Both the position numbers and the translations under genes were made by a program. A DNA stretch of 64,000 nt from Streptomyces hundungensis (GTDB lineage: Bacteria; Actinomycetota; Actinomycetes; Streptomycetales; Streptomycetaceae). The stretch lies in NCBI RefSeq assembly GCF_003627815.1, contig NZ_CP032698.1, forward strand, positions 7,440,001 through 7,504,000. The letters run 5' to 3'. The notes beneath the pieces are model-generated. The model searched no databases. It was not told the origin of the DNA and saw nothing but the letters and a program-made list of their open reading frames with translations. This document shows, in pieces, positions 7,395-16,016 of the stretch (positions within the stretch are counted from its first letter, which is position 1; every line of letters starts with the position of its first letter).

Positions 7395-8534
7395 TCACCC
7401 GGCGACGGACGGAGAGCGCTGCCTTCGTCTGCGGTCACGGGTCCTGTCGCGCTGCGGCCACAGCAGGACGTACGCCGTGGACACGAGCACGAAGGCCAGC
7501 CGGATCAGGCCCCGCGCCGCGTCGTGCGGCACCGCGAACACGCTCCCGTACAACGTCAGCAGGGCCAGCCAGCTCCACCACGGGACCAGTCTGCGCTGCC
7601 CGATCACATCCCACAGCAGGGTGCCGAGCAGCACGGACGCCGTGTAGTACGTGTAGACGCTGGGGTCCAGGACGATCCGCGCGTTCGCGCCGAGCAGCAC
7701 CACCGCGGCCCACCGCCCCCGCCACACCGCGACGGCCCCGAGCAGCAGGCCGAGCGCCGCCTGCGCGGGCCGGTCCCAACCCGGTGTCTCCGCGTCGGCC
7801 ACCCCCAGCCAGCGCAGCGCGGACGCGGGCTGGTTGGGTATCGCGAAACCGGCGGCCGACATCGAGTGCGGGTTGCTGAGGAAGAACGGCGCCCAGGCGA
7901 CGGCGAGCACCGCGGCACACCACAGCCCCGCCCGCAACCACTGGTGGCGGGGCAGCGCGAAGAGCAGCGCGGCGAACGTCACCGCCGTCGGCTTGGAATC
8001 CATCGCGAGCGCCAGCCACACCCCGGTGCCCACCGCACTGTCACGGGTCACCGAGCGCACCGCGAGCGCGGTGAAGAACAGGGCGAGGACGTCGTCGAGA
8101 TGGCCGAAGCGCACCGACACCTCGATCCACATGGGGATGAAGGCGAGCCCCGCGATCAGGACCCGCTGCCGCAGCCGCTGGTGGTTGGTGCCGGTGCCCA
8201 GGAAGTACCAGGCGGCGCTGCGCCCGGCGAGCACCACGATCACCAGGCCGAGCACCGACATCAGGAGCGCCGCGAGGAACTGGCCGGTCCGCTCGGGGAA
8301 CGGGTTGAACAGTCCCGCCGTCAGGAAGCTGACGGGACCCATCTGGAGCTCGGGGTGGTGGGCGTATAGGTTGAGTCCGCCGGTGCCGTCACCGGAGGGG
8401 CCCTGGTAGATGAGCTCGCCGCCGGCCCGCAGATAGTGCCAGGAAAAGCCGCCGTTGGGTTCCACGACGGCGAACCAGAGCGCGGTCCAGGCGGAGAGCA
8501 GGATCAGATGCATCCTCTGACTGATGGCCGGCAC
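7395..8534 (-). CDS. Polytopic membrane protein, glycosyltransferase-C-like, unknown function
   Basis: A 379-residue protein with about 9-10 hydrophobic segments. The start is GTG 8534 with CAGGAG 10 bases upstream; ATG 8513 is an alternative. The layout, with a first span followed by a long polar loop (LRAGGELIYQGPSGDG) and a GHLDDVLALFF motif near residue 145, recalls actinobacterial polyprenyl-phosphate-sugar (GT-C) transferases. I see no certain catalytic Asp pair. The basic C-terminus (DRTRDRRRRQR) would lie in the cytoplasm. No genetic partner is evident. Confidence 0.6.
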   Translation of the reverse strand: MPAISQRMHLILLSAWTALWFAVVEPNGGFSWHYLRAGGELIYQGPSGDGTGGLNLYAHHPELQMGPVSFLTAGLFNPFPERTGQFLAALLMSVLGLVIVVLAGRSAAWYFLGTGTNHQRLRQRVLIAGLAFIPMWIEVSVRFGHLDDVLALFFTALAVRSVTRDSAVGTGVWLALAMDSKPTAVTFAALLFALPRHQWLRAGLWCAAVLAVAWAPFFLSNPHSMSAAGFAIPNQPASALRWLGVADAETPGWDRPAQAALGLLLGAVAVWRGRWAAVVLLGANARIVLDPSVYTYYTASVLLGTLLWDVIGQRRLVPWWSWLALLTLYGSVFAVPHDAARGLIRLAFVLVSTAYVLLWPQRDRTRDRRRRQRSPSVAG

Positions 8535-8704
8535 GTGTGTTCAGCTCCTGTTTCCCTGCCCGATGCGAATGACGTTCCGTGGAGCGCGCGGGGGCCCCGG
8601 GGAAAGATGTCATGCGGCGCAGGTTCGTTCTCACACGGGGCCACATGTGCCACTCGCCACACGCCGCCGGGCCCGAAGGGTCGGCCGCTGCCATGATGAG
8701 GATC

Positions 8705-9505
8705 ATGACCGAGGACAACGGATACCTCCTGGACAACCGGCGGACCGAGGCGGGCGAGCGCTTCGAGGCCCTCTCCGCCCTCTTCGACGGCTCGACGTTC
8801 CGCCACCTCGACGCCCTGGGCCTCGGCGCCGGGCAACAGGTGTGGGAGGTGGGCGCCGGCGGCCCGTCCGTGCCGCTCGGCCTGGCCAGGCGGGTGGGGC
8901 CCGAGGAGCGGGTGCTCGCCACCGACCTCGACACCGGATGGCTCGGCGGGGTCACGCTGCCGGACTGCGTCGAGGTCCGGCGGCACGACGTCGGCCGGGA
9001 CGAGGCGCCTTCGGGCACCTTCGACTTCGTCCACGCGCGTCTGGTCCTGGTCCATGTCGGCGACCGGGACCGCGCCCTGCGCACCATGGCCGCGGCGCTG
9101 CGCCCCGGCGGCGTCCTGTTCGTCGAGGACGCCGACCCCGCGCTCCAGCCGCTGCTCTGCCCCGACGAGTACGGCCCCGAACAGGAACGCGCCAACCGGC
9201 TGCGCCGGGGCTTCAGGGAACTCCTCGCCGAACGCGGCGCCGATCTGTCCTACGGTCGCAAACTCCCGCGCCTGCTAAGGGAGTTGGGCCTTGAGGAGGT
9301 GGAGGCCGACGCGTACTTCCCGGTCACCTCGCCGGCCGGCGCGGTCCTCGAAGCGGCGACCGTGCGCCAGGTCAGGGACCAACTCGTCGAGCGGGGACTG
9401 GCGGACGACGAGGAGATCGAGCGCCATCTGGCGAGCGTCGCCGCCGGCCGCCTCGACCTGGCGACCTCGCCCATGATCTCCGCATGGGGCCGCCGCCCGA
9501 GCTGA
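8705..9505 (+). CDS. Class I SAM-dependent methyltransferase
   Basis: A 266-residue soluble methyltransferase. Motif I is VWEVGAGGPSVPLGLA, the acidic motif is ATDLDTG, motif post-II is FDFVHARLVLVHV, and motif III is ALRPGGVLFVEDADP. These are the usual SAM-binding elements of small-molecule methyltransferases. I chose the ATG at 8705 (MTEDNGYLLDN); ATGs at 8693 and 8696 are equally possible and none has a strong ribosome site. It converges on the tyrosinase operon. Substrate unknown. Confidence 0.82.
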   Translation: MTEDNGYLLDNRRTEAGERFEALSALFDGSTFRHLDALGLGAGQQVWEVGAGGPSVPLGLARRVGPEERVLATDLDTGWLGGVTLPDCVEVRRHDVGRDEAPSGTFDFVHARLVLVHVGDRDRALRTMAAALRPGGVLFVEDADPALQPLLCPDEYGPEQERANRLRRGFRELLAERGADLSYGRKLPRLLRELGLEEVEADAYFPVTSPAGAVLEAATVRQVRDQLVERGLADDEEIERHLASVAAGRLDLATSPMISAWGRRPS

Positions 9506-9533
9506 GCACGCGGGCGGCGGCGCGGATCGGCGG

Positions 9534-10361
9534 CTAGGCCGCCGTGTCGTAGGTGTAGTAGCGGGTGTGGTCGAGCATGTCCGCCGGGGTCACGTTGTTC
9601 CACGGCCGCATCGTGTCGTGCAGATCGACCACGTCCCGCGTCCCCGCCGCCGGCAGATACGGCGAGCGCGGGTGCCTGGCCTGCCACTGCGACCAGAGCT
9701 TGTCGACGAACGCGTGGTGCATCCAGAACACCGGGTCGTTGGGCGAGGCCCCCGTCGCCATCTGGCCGCCGACCCAGACGTGGACGCGGTTGTGCAGATT
9801 GACCCCGCGCCAGCCCTCCAGATGGTTGCGGAAGCCGTCGGATGCGCTGTTCCAGGGCGCCATGTCGTACGTCGCCATGGCGAGGACGCCGTCGACCTCG
9901 GCTCGGGTCGGCAGCTGGGCGACGGCGGCGCCGAGCGCGCGGCGCAGATAAGTGCGGCCGTCCACACGGACGTTGACCGGCCAGTTGGCCGCCTCGAACG
10001 CGAACGGACCGTCCATCACCTGGCCGTCGCGGCTGCGCCCGGTGCCGCCGAGGAAGTCGGCCGCCCACAGGCTGGCGGCCGGGGTGCGGTCGACCGTCCA
10101 GTCCCAGTACGGCACGGTGACCGACGCGTCGACGGACTGGAGGGCCTGCTCGAACTCGATGAGGAATCTGCGGTGCCACGGCAGGAAGGACGGCGAGCGG
10201 TGGCCGACCCGGTCGCCGGTGTCGGTGTCGCTCATGATGAAGGCGTTGTGGGTACGCACGAAGGTGTCGTACCGTCCGTCGCGCTTCAGCTGGAGCAGCG
10301 CGTCGATCAGACGGCGCTTCTCGGCGGCGGTGAGGTCCGCCTGGTTCTTGCGAACGGCCAT
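9534..10361 (-). CDS. melC2: Tyrosinase MelC2
   Basis: A 275-residue type-3 copper enzyme that oxidises tyrosine to DOPA and dopaquinone, giving melanin. The CuA ligands are H38, H54 and H63 (THNAF, VGHRS, LPWHRRF). The CuB ligands are in NLHNRVHVW and FWMHHAFVDKLW. The length fits Streptomyces tyrosinases. There is no signal peptide, as expected, because MelC2 leaves the cell in a complex with the Tat-targeted MelC1 encoded 49 bp upstream. The ATG at 10361 has AGGAG seven bases upstream. The product should be active, since all six His are present. Confidence 0.97.
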   Translation of the reverse strand: MAVRKNQADLTAAEKRRLIDALLQLKRDGRYDTFVRTHNAFIMSDTDTGDRVGHRSPSFLPWHRRFLIEFEQALQSVDASVTVPYWDWTVDRTPAASLWAADFLGGTGRSRDGQVMDGPFAFEAANWPVNVRVDGRTYLRRALGAAVAQLPTRAEVDGVLAMATYDMAPWNSASDGFRNHLEGWRGVNLHNRVHVWVGGQMATGASPNDPVFWMHHAFVDKLWSQWQARHPRSPYLPAAGTRDVVDLHDTMRPWNNVTPADMLDHTRYYTYDTAA

Positions 10362-10410
10362 GGCTGTGCTCCTGGTTGGGCTGGATACGGGCGGGGCGGC
10401 GGCGTGCGGA

Positions 10411-10800
10411 TCAGACGAGGGGGACCAGGGCGGCGCCCTGGAGCTCGACCACGGCGGCACGCGCGACGGCGCGGGGCGTGGCGAACGTCTCGTAGTGGTT
10501 CACGACGCTGATCCAGGTGCCGTCGGCGTTCCGCATCACATGCAGTTCTTGGCCGTCTATCCGCACGGAGTAGCCGCCGCCGTGATGCATGTGCCCGGCG
10601 CCGGGCAGGCCCTGTATGCGGCGCCCCTGGAAGACCTCGTCGAAGGCCTCGGGCGCGTCGTGCGCCGCGTCCGAGGCGGGGCGGGTGCTCAGGGGGGCGG
10701 CGTGGGCGCTGCTCGCGAGGGCGAGTGCGGTGAGGGTGCCGGCGGTGACGCCGATGGCCTGGCGGCGGGTGGGTCGGGACGGTTCGGACGGTCGAGGCAT
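10411..10800 (-). CDS. melC1: Tyrosinase co-factor/chaperone MelC1
   Basis: A 129-residue secreted copper chaperone that binds apo-MelC2, loads copper and carries it through the Tat pathway. The N-terminus has a twin-arginine signal (PTRRQAIG, then a hydrophobic helix and AHA cleavage). The mature part contains the His cluster [15 protein letters not shown] and the conserved [16 protein letters not shown]. The start ATG at 10800 has GGGGA upstream. It is the first gene of the melC operon. The operon probably starts in the 10.80-11.1 kb intergenic region. Confidence 0.95.
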   Translation of the reverse strand: MPRPSEPSRPTRRQAIGVTAGTLTALALASSAHAAPLSTRPASDAAHDAPEAFDEVFQGRRIQGLPGAGHMHHGGGYSVRIDGQELHVMRNADGTWISVVNHYETFATPRAVARAAVVELQGAALVPLV

Positions 10801-11325
10801 CGCAATCCCCAGGGTGGTGCGGTCGGTTGGCGCGCACGCGAGCACCGGGAAACAGTCGACCGGCCTGGTCACGGCCGTGCTGCCCGGCGAAGCTGTGCGC
10901 CTCCATCCCTACCGGCAGGGGGCGGTTCGCAAGAAGGGGCGGGCAATTGGTTGGCCGCTATGCGGACATGTCCAGATTCGAAGTGCAGTGTTCAATGACG
11001 GGGATCTTGTCGGCGGGGCCGCGTCAGCGGGCCGGGCGTGAAGATTCTCCCTGAAATATGCCAGTAGCGTGAAGATCTTGTTGCGTTGACGTGTCCCATG
11101 TGTCCGGCCTCACGCGGAAAAGGTGACCGGAAACGCCCGTCCGTCCTCCCGGGTGCGGGCGTTGGTGAACACCCCCGACGCAGGGCGCTACCAGGAGCGA
11201 TCGAGGGGGCAAGGCCTGGGTGTCGGCGCTCTGTCGGGCGCTGTCGGCGCGGTGTCGGTGGGGCTCGGCACCGTGGGAGAGGTCCGGCCGGGTGCCCACC
11301 CGGCCGCGCTGTGAAGGGAACTCTC
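10801..11325. other. 525-bp divergent intergenic region between melC1 and the monooxygenase
   Basis: No gene is supported here: the open frames are GC-skewed shadows without ribosome sites. It holds a 10-bp direct repeat GCGTGAAGAT at 11036-11045 and 11067-11076 (31 bp, three helical turns, apart), a TTGACG at 11085-11090, and the four phased TGTCGG boxes at 11221-11258. Promoters for both melC and the monooxygenase must lie in it. Confidence 0.5.
11221..11258 (+). promoter_or_regulatory. Four helically phased TGTCGG direct repeats (SARP-like box)
   Basis: TGTCGG starts at 11221, 11232, 11242 and 11253, at intervals of 11, 10 and 11 bp, 68 bp upstream of the monooxygenase start. Direct hexamer/heptamer repeats at one-helix-turn spacing are the arrangement recognised by SARP-type antibiotic activators and some response regulators. 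The sequence differs from the usual TCGAG-type SARP half-site, so the binding protein is unknown. No SARP gene is in the window. Confidence 0.5.
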
Positions 11326-12831
11326 ATGCATGACGTAGTGATCGTTGGGGCCGGCCCGGTCGGTCTGTTCCTCGCTTGCGAGCTCGGCCTCGCGGGCTGT
11401 TCGGTCCTGGTGCTGGAGCGCGAGCCCCAACCCCAATCCCCGTTCAAGGCCGAGCCGTTCGGGATGAGGGGCCTGTCCGGGGCGTCGGTCGGGGCCTTCT
11501 ACCGCCGGGGGCTGTTACCCCAACTGCTGTCCGCCTCCGGCATGTCCGAGGATCCCGGCGCTCCCACCGCCTCGCCCCTGCGCGGGGCGGGCCACTTCGC
11601 GGGCATGATGCTCGACCCGGCCCGGATCGACGTCGACTCGCTGCCCTATTGGCTGCCCAGCCCGGCGCCGCGGAGTCTGCGGACCCACCTCGAAGCGGTC
11701 GAGACGGTGCTGTCCGAGCGGGCGTCCGGGCTCGGGGTGGACATCCGGTACGGGGTCGCGGTCACGGACGTGACCCAGAACGAGCGGGGCGCGGTGGCCC
11801 ACGCCGGCGGACACACGTATCCGGCGCGCTGGCTCGTTGGCTGTGACGGCGGACGCAGCACGGTGCGCAAGCTCGCCGGCTTCCCATTCGAGGGAACCGA
11901 GCCGCAGTTCACCGGCTACTCGATGCAGGTCACCGTCGCCGTCCCGGAGAAGCTGGACTTCGGATTCCATCTGACGCCGCAGGGCATGTACCTCCGGCTC
12001 CTGCCGGGACACCTCGCCATGATGGACTTCGACGGCGGCGCCTTCGACCGCTCGCGGCAGCCCACCCTCGACCACCTCCAGTCGGTACTGCGCCGTGTCT
12101 CGGGCACCGATGTGACGCTGAGCGAGGTCCAGCTCGCGACCACCTTCACCGATCGGGCCATGCAGGCGACGACCTACCGGCAAGGACGCGTGCTGCTCGC
12201 GGGGGACGCCGCCCACATCCACTCCCCGCTCGGCGGGCAGGGACTCAACCTCGGCATCGGCGACGCCATGAACCTGGGCTGGAAGCTCGCGGCGACCGTG
12301 CGCGGACACGCGCCGCAGGGGCTCCTCGACACCTACACCCGCGAGCGCCGTCCCGTCGGCGCGGCGGTGCTCGACTGGTCGCGCGCCCAGGTGGCGGTGA
12401 TGCGACCGGGCCCGTACGCCCAGGCGGTCCAGGGCGTGGTGCGCGATCTGATCGGCACCCGCGACGGGACGACCTATGTGTTCGAGCGGATATCGGGAGC
12501 GTGGATCCGCTACGACCTGGGCGGTGAGCATCCGCTGGTCGGCCGGGACGCGCCGGACCTCCACCTGGAGGACGGCAGCCGCCTGGGCGACCTGATGGGC
12601 GACGGTCGTGGCGTGGTGCTCGACTTCAGTGCCGAGCAATCCCTGCGGCCCGCGGCGAAGAACCGGGAGAGCCGGCTGCGGTACGTGGCCGGCGCGGCCC
12701 GGAACGACCTCGGGCTCGGCGCCGTGCTGGTCCGGCCCGACGGCGTGGTCGTCTGGGCGGACGGTCGCACACCGGACCGCCCGGCGTTCGAGGCGGCCGT
12801 CAGCGAGTGGTTCGGCGACCCGGAGAGCTGA
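11326..12831 (+). CDS. FAD-dependent aromatic monooxygenase (PHBH fold) with a TTA codon
   Basis: A 501-residue NAD(P)H-dependent flavin hydroxylase of the type that modifies aromatic polyketides and related compounds. The N-terminal FAD loop is VIVGAGPVGLFLA, the GD/DG motif is GCDGGRSTVRKLAG, and the ribityl-binding motif is LLAGDAAHIHSPLGGQG. The C-terminal ~120 residues match the thioredoxin-like domain of PgaE/RdmE-type enzymes. The ATG at 11326 follows GAAGGGA. Codon 64 is TTA (11515-11517), so translation should depend on the bldA tRNA. It stands alone, with no polyketide genes nearby. An antibiotic-inactivating role is also possible. Confidence 0.9.
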   Translation: MHDVVIVGAGPVGLFLACELGLAGCSVLVLEREPQPQSPFKAEPFGMRGLSGASVGAFYRRGLLPQLLSASGMSEDPGAPTASPLRGAGHFAGMMLDPARIDVDSLPYWLPSPAPRSLRTHLEAVETVLSERASGLGVDIRYGVAVTDVTQNERGAVAHAGGHTYPARWLVGCDGGRSTVRKLAGFPFEGTEPQFTGYSMQVTVAVPEKLDFGFHLTPQGMYLRLLPGHLAMMDFDGGAFDRSRQPTLDHLQSVLRRVSGTDVTLSEVQLATTFTDRAMQATTYRQGRVLLAGDAAHIHSPLGGQGLNLGIGDAMNLGWKLAATVRGHAPQGLLDTYTRERRPVGAAVLDWSRAQVAVMRPGPYAQAVQGVVRDLIGTRDGTTYVFERISGAWIRYDLGGEHPLVGRDAPDLHLEDGSRLGDLMGDGRGVVLDFSAEQSLRPAAKNRESRLRYVAGAARNDLGLGAVLVRPDGVVVWADGRTPDRPAFEAAVSEWFGDPES

Positions 12832-12925
12832 TGAGCAGTCAGGAGCCTTGGCGCGCCGGCCGCCTTCAACTGCCTTGTTCCTGGCCCTATTTCGGCCACC
12901 CTCTCGCGGTTCCTTGCCGGAAGGC

Positions 12926-12955
12926 GGGCCGGCCGGGGGCCACCCCGGCCGGCCC
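12926..12955. terminator. Bidirectional hairpin terminator
   Basis: A perfect 13-bp GC-only stem (GGGCCGGCCGGGG and its complement) around a GCCA loop. It lies between the convergent monooxygenase and PI-PLC genes, 5 bp beyond the PI-PLC stop codon. There is no T-tract, as is usual in Streptomyces. Confidence 0.75.
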
Positions 12956-12960
12956 AGCCG

Positions 12961-14052
12961 TCAGCCCACGCCGCGGGGCAGCACGAGCGACTGGATCTCG
13001 GGGAGGGCGTTCCAGTCGTTCGAGGCCACACTGGCGTGGGCGGCGGCGAGCCGGGCCACCCGGGCCCGGGCGTCCGCCGGTGACGGGTTCTTGTCGTCGA
13101 GGGCCGGCGCCACGTTCTGGGCGTCGGTCATGACCAGGAAATAGTGGTGGGTGTCGTACCAGGCGGTGTCGACCGTGCCGTTCAGATACGTCGCCGCGTC
13201 GCCGTCGAAGACCACGAACCACGGGCGGATCGAGGCATCGGCGTATCGTGAACGGGGGTCCCCCGCCTGGGCGTTGTGGACGGCGGGGAAGACCTGGGCC
13301 CGCGCCGTACGGCCCGCCGCCGCGAGGTCGCGCAGATGGCGCGCGTACTCGACGTCCGTCCACAGCGTGTCGGTGGGGTTGCCCTCCTCGACCGTGCCGG
13401 GGATCACTTCGAGCATCACCTTGCCCGCGAGTGCCTCACGGCTCGGCCAGTTGCCCGCGTTCGCCGCCTCGTCGAGCGTGGCGTACTGACCGCCGCCCGG
13501 CTTGGCGAGCAGATCGGCCGGGCGGAAGACCGCCGGGCCCAGATGGTCGGCGATCGTCTGGTCGAGCTTGTCGGGACCCATGCCGTACGTGGCCTGGAAC
13601 CCGGCCTTCATCTCCAGCTTGACGACGAGCGGCGGATGGCCGGGGTGGGCGGAGAGCCAGACGCGTATGTCGTCCAGACAGCTCTCCAGGTTCTTGTTCG
13701 CACCGCCGGTGTAGAGCTGGGCGGGGGTGGTGGCGTTGACGCAGTTGTTGCTGTTGCCCAGCGGGTTGGAGTGGCTGACCTTCCACTCCTTGGTGATGAA
13801 GTCGTCCCACACGTCGAGCTCGATCATCGAGGTGCCGGTGTCGAGGGCCCGGGCCAGATAGGGGAAGGCGGCCGGGTCGTAGGTGTTGTGCAGTCCGGAG
13901 ACGGTGGCCCCGGACAGGGGCAGGGTCTCGGGCCCCGCCGCGGACGCGCTGCCGCCGGCGCCCGCCGAGGCGAGGGCGAGGCAAGCGGCGAGCGCGCCGA
14001 GCAGGGTGGTGCGCGGCCGGGGGGTGAATCGTCTGGGCCGGGGATCCGACAC
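12961..14052 (-). CDS. Secreted Ca2+-dependent phosphoinositide phospholipase C
   Basis: A 363-residue exported phosphodiesterase of the Streptomyces PI-PLC type, cleaving the head group of phosphatidylinositol. The start is GTG 14052 with AGGAGG four bases upstream. A signal peptide runs to about residue 38 (ASAA). TIM-barrel active-site landmarks are SGLHNTYD (first His), MIELDVWDD (metal-binding acids), VSHSNP (second His region) and VVKLEMKAG. The length agrees with the family. It lies between the monooxygenase and the protease inhibitor and appears to be transcribed alone. Confidence 0.88.
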   Translation of the reverse strand: MSDPRPRRFTPRPRTTLLGALAACLALASAGAGGSASAAGPETLPLSGATVSGLHNTYDPAAFPYLARALDTGTSMIELDVWDDFITKEWKVSHSNPLGNSNNCVNATTPAQLYTGGANKNLESCLDDIRVWLSAHPGHPPLVVKLEMKAGFQATYGMGPDKLDQTIADHLGPAVFRPADLLAKPGGGQYATLDEAANAGNWPSREALAGKVMLEVIPGTVEEGNPTDTLWTDVEYARHLRDLAAAGRTARAQVFPAVHNAQAGDPRSRYADASIRPWFVVFDGDAATYLNGTVDTAWYDTHHYFLVMTDAQNVAPALDDKNPSPADARARVARLAAAHASVASNDWNALPEIQSLVLPRGVG

Positions 14053-14155
14053 GGGTCCTCCTAGGGGGGTGACACTCCGTCAGGACGCTGTCATCGCCGA
14101 GTGAAGCGACGAAGACATGTCAAGTAACACGAGGTGGATTCCTCCTGTCACCCCC

Positions 14156-14174
14156 CGCGGCCGGATCGGCCGCG
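14156..14174. terminator. Hairpin downstream of the SSI-like gene
   Basis: CGCGGCCG-GAT-CGGCCGCG forms a perfect 8-bp stem with a 3-base loop, 79 bp downstream of the inhibitor stop codon and 104 bp upstream of the PI-PLC start. It probably ends transcription of the inhibitor gene. Confidence 0.55.
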
Positions 14175-14252
14175 CGTGATGCCGGTGCGCTCGCCCTTCA
14201 GGCGAACCCGGCACGGTGGACGGCGCGTTGAGGCCGTCCCGGCGGGAGCCGC

Positions 14253-14699
14253 CTAGAAGTTGAAGACAGCCTCGGAACCGGCGGCCTTCATGCAGGAGTT
14301 GGCGTAGGTCTGTACGTAGTTGATCCGCTGGCCGTTCCACACGCCGTCCGCCCGGACGGTGACCGGCTGCCAGATCTTCGTACACAGACGGGGGCCTCCG
14401 CTCGCGGCGAGAGCACTGAAGTTGCCCTGGACGCCGCGGAGTTCGGCACACGCGGCGGCGGGTGCCGGGTGGGTGCCGGAGGGGGTGGGGGTGCAGTTGA
14501 GGGTGACCGCGCGCTGCACGGAGGCACCCTCGTTGCCGGTTCCGGGCTCGACGCTGATCACCAGCGCCGACGGCGGGTAGAGGCTCATCGGCTTCATCGC
14601 GCCGGCCGGGGCCGCGGTCGCACTGCCGAGCCCGGTGCCGACGAGACCGTTCGCCAACAGGGCGACGGTGACGGCACTGACTGCTGCGATCTTCCGCAT
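14253..14699 (-). CDS. Subtilisin-inhibitor-like (SSI family) protease inhibitor, trypsin type
   Basis: A 148-residue secreted protein of which about 110 residues are the mature inhibitor. The signal peptide is MRKIAAVSAVTVALLANG with cleavage near ATAA. Mature landmarks are SLYPPSALVISV, AVTLNC, CAELRGVQGNF, the reactive loop LCTKIWQPVTV, VWNGQRINY and the SEAVFNF end. Four Cys form the two family disulfides. By alignment with SSI (scissile Met73-Val74), P1 is Lys108 and P1' is Ile109, which predicts inhibition of trypsin-like proteases. The ATG at 14699 has AGGAG eight bases upstream; a GTG at 14708 is less likely. Confidence 0.95.
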   Translation of the reverse strand: MRKIAAVSAVTVALLANGLVGTGLGSATAAPAGAMKPMSLYPPSALVISVEPGTGNEGASVQRAVTLNCTPTPSGTHPAPAAACAELRGVQGNFSALAASGGPRLCTKIWQPVTVRADGVWNGQRINYVQTYANSCMKAAGSEAVFNF

Positions 14700-15032
14700 T
14701 TCGAACACTCCTGGGGTTGGATTCCGGAGAACGAACAGGAGTCTCTACCGCTCTGAACCTCTCCGCGCAACGAACCGGACACATTCGGTCACATGTAGTC
14801 ACGTACCGAAGCCGTGTCGGCGCAGGCGGGCGCATGGACACGCAGGTCGCCGCGCCCGCCAAGGTCGGCCAAAAGAAAGGCATGATGTCGGGTGTGAGGT
14901 CGAATTCAAGGCAATCGCAAAACGAATTCTGGGAATCTTAGGCCGAATTGAGGACTGGTCAGTTCGCGCGGACTCGGCGGGGCACCCGGAGCGGGTCCCG
15001 GGATTCGATCTTCGCGGGGCTAGGATCCCGGC
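14700..15032. promoter_or_regulatory. Divergent control region, SSI-like gene and LysR gene
   Basis: No gene seen. CGAATT recurs at 14901, 14923 and 14944 (22 and 21 bp apart, two helical turns) in a locally AT-rich stretch 90-130 bp upstream of the LysR start. Two of these are full GAATTC palindromes. TTCGGT (14784-14789) and ACCGAA (14805-14810) form a 6-bp inverted repeat nearer the inhibitor gene. The phased boxes are good candidates for LysR autoregulatory sites or DNA bending. Confidence 0.45.
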
Positions 15033-15998
15033 ATGGAGCTTCGACAGCTGCGGTACTTCGTCGCCGTGGTGGAGGAGGCCAACTTCACCCGGGCCGCGGC
15101 CCGTCTGCATGTGGCCCAGCCCGGCGTCAGCGCGCAGATCCGCCAGTTGGAGCGCGAGCTCGGCCAGCGCCTGCTCGACCGCGCCGGCGGCTCGATCACC
15201 CCCACCGAGGCGGGCGAGGCGGTACTGCCGCACGCGCGGGCCGCGCTCGCCGCCGTCGAGGCGGTGCGCGACACCGTGGACGAGTTCAGCGGACTGCTGC
15301 GCGGACACGTCACGATCGGCGTGGTCTCCGGCGCCGTCACCCAGGACTTCGACATCGCACTGGCGCTCGCCGACTTCCACGACGCCCACCCCGAGGTCGA
15401 GATCACGCTCACCGAGGACACCTCGGACCGGATGCGGGCGGCGCTGCTCGCGGGCCGGCTCGACATCGCCCTGATCGGCCTCGCGCACGAGGCGCTCCCG
15501 GTGGGCCTCTCGCTCGACGTGGTGGTCGACGAGCCCCTGGTGGCGGCCGTCGCCGAGGGCGACCCCCTGCTCACCCCCGGCCGCACCGAGGTCACGCTCG
15601 CCGAACTGGCGAGCCGCCCGCTCATCGGCCTGCCGCGCGGCAGCGGGATCCGCGCGGTCCTCGACGGGGCCTGCGCGCAGGCCGGAATCCGCCCGCGCGT
15701 CGCCTTCGAGGCCGCCTCGCCCCAGCTCCTGGCCCGGCTCGCCGCGCGCGGCCTCGGCGTGGCCGTCCTTCCCGCACCCGGCGCCGACGCCCCGCCGGGC
15801 CTGCGGATCCTGCGGATCACCGACCCGGAACCGCGCGGCCGCATCGCCCTCGCCTGGCGCACCCAAGGCCCCGCGGGCCCGGCGGGCCGGGCCCTGCTCG
15901 CCGGACTTCGCACGGCGCTCGCCCAAGCGGCCGCCCCCTCAGGACCTCCGGCGCTCACCGGACCGGCCGCCGGACAAAGGCCCCCGGCGCCGCGGTGA
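15033..15998 (+). CDS. LysR-family transcriptional regulator
   Basis: A 321-residue regulator. The N-terminal winged helix (MELRQLRYFVAVVEEANFTR, then AQPGVSAQIRQLERELG as recognition helix, about residues 30-46) is typical. A linker leads to the substrate-binding domain, which begins near GHVTIGVVSGAVTQ and contains LIGLPRGSGIR. An Ala/Pro-rich tail of about 25 residues is variable in the family. It converges on the D,D-carboxypeptidase gene. LysR regulators often act on divergent neighbours, and the nearest divergent gene is the SSI-like inhibitor, a plausible but unproven target. Confidence 0.92.
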   Translation: MELRQLRYFVAVVEEANFTRAAARLHVAQPGVSAQIRQLERELGQRLLDRAGGSITPTEAGEAVLPHARAALAAVEAVRDTVDEFSGLLRGHVTIGVVSGAVTQDFDIALALADFHDAHPEVEITLTEDTSDRMRAALLAGRLDIALIGLAHEALPVGLSLDVVVDEPLVAAVAEGDPLLTPGRTEVTLAELASRPLIGLPRGSGIRAVLDGACAQAGIRPRVAFEAASPQLLARLAARGLGVAVLPAPGADAPPGLRILRITDPEPRGRIALAWRTQGPAGPAGRALLAGLRTALAQAAAPSGPPALTGPAAGQRPPAPR

Positions 15999-16016
15999 CC
16001 GGGACGCGGCGCGGGC

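Noticed and set aside
10992..11447. Minus-strand frame overlapping the monooxygenase start
   Set aside because: Covers the phased repeats and the real start of the monooxygenase, with no ribosome site or domain.
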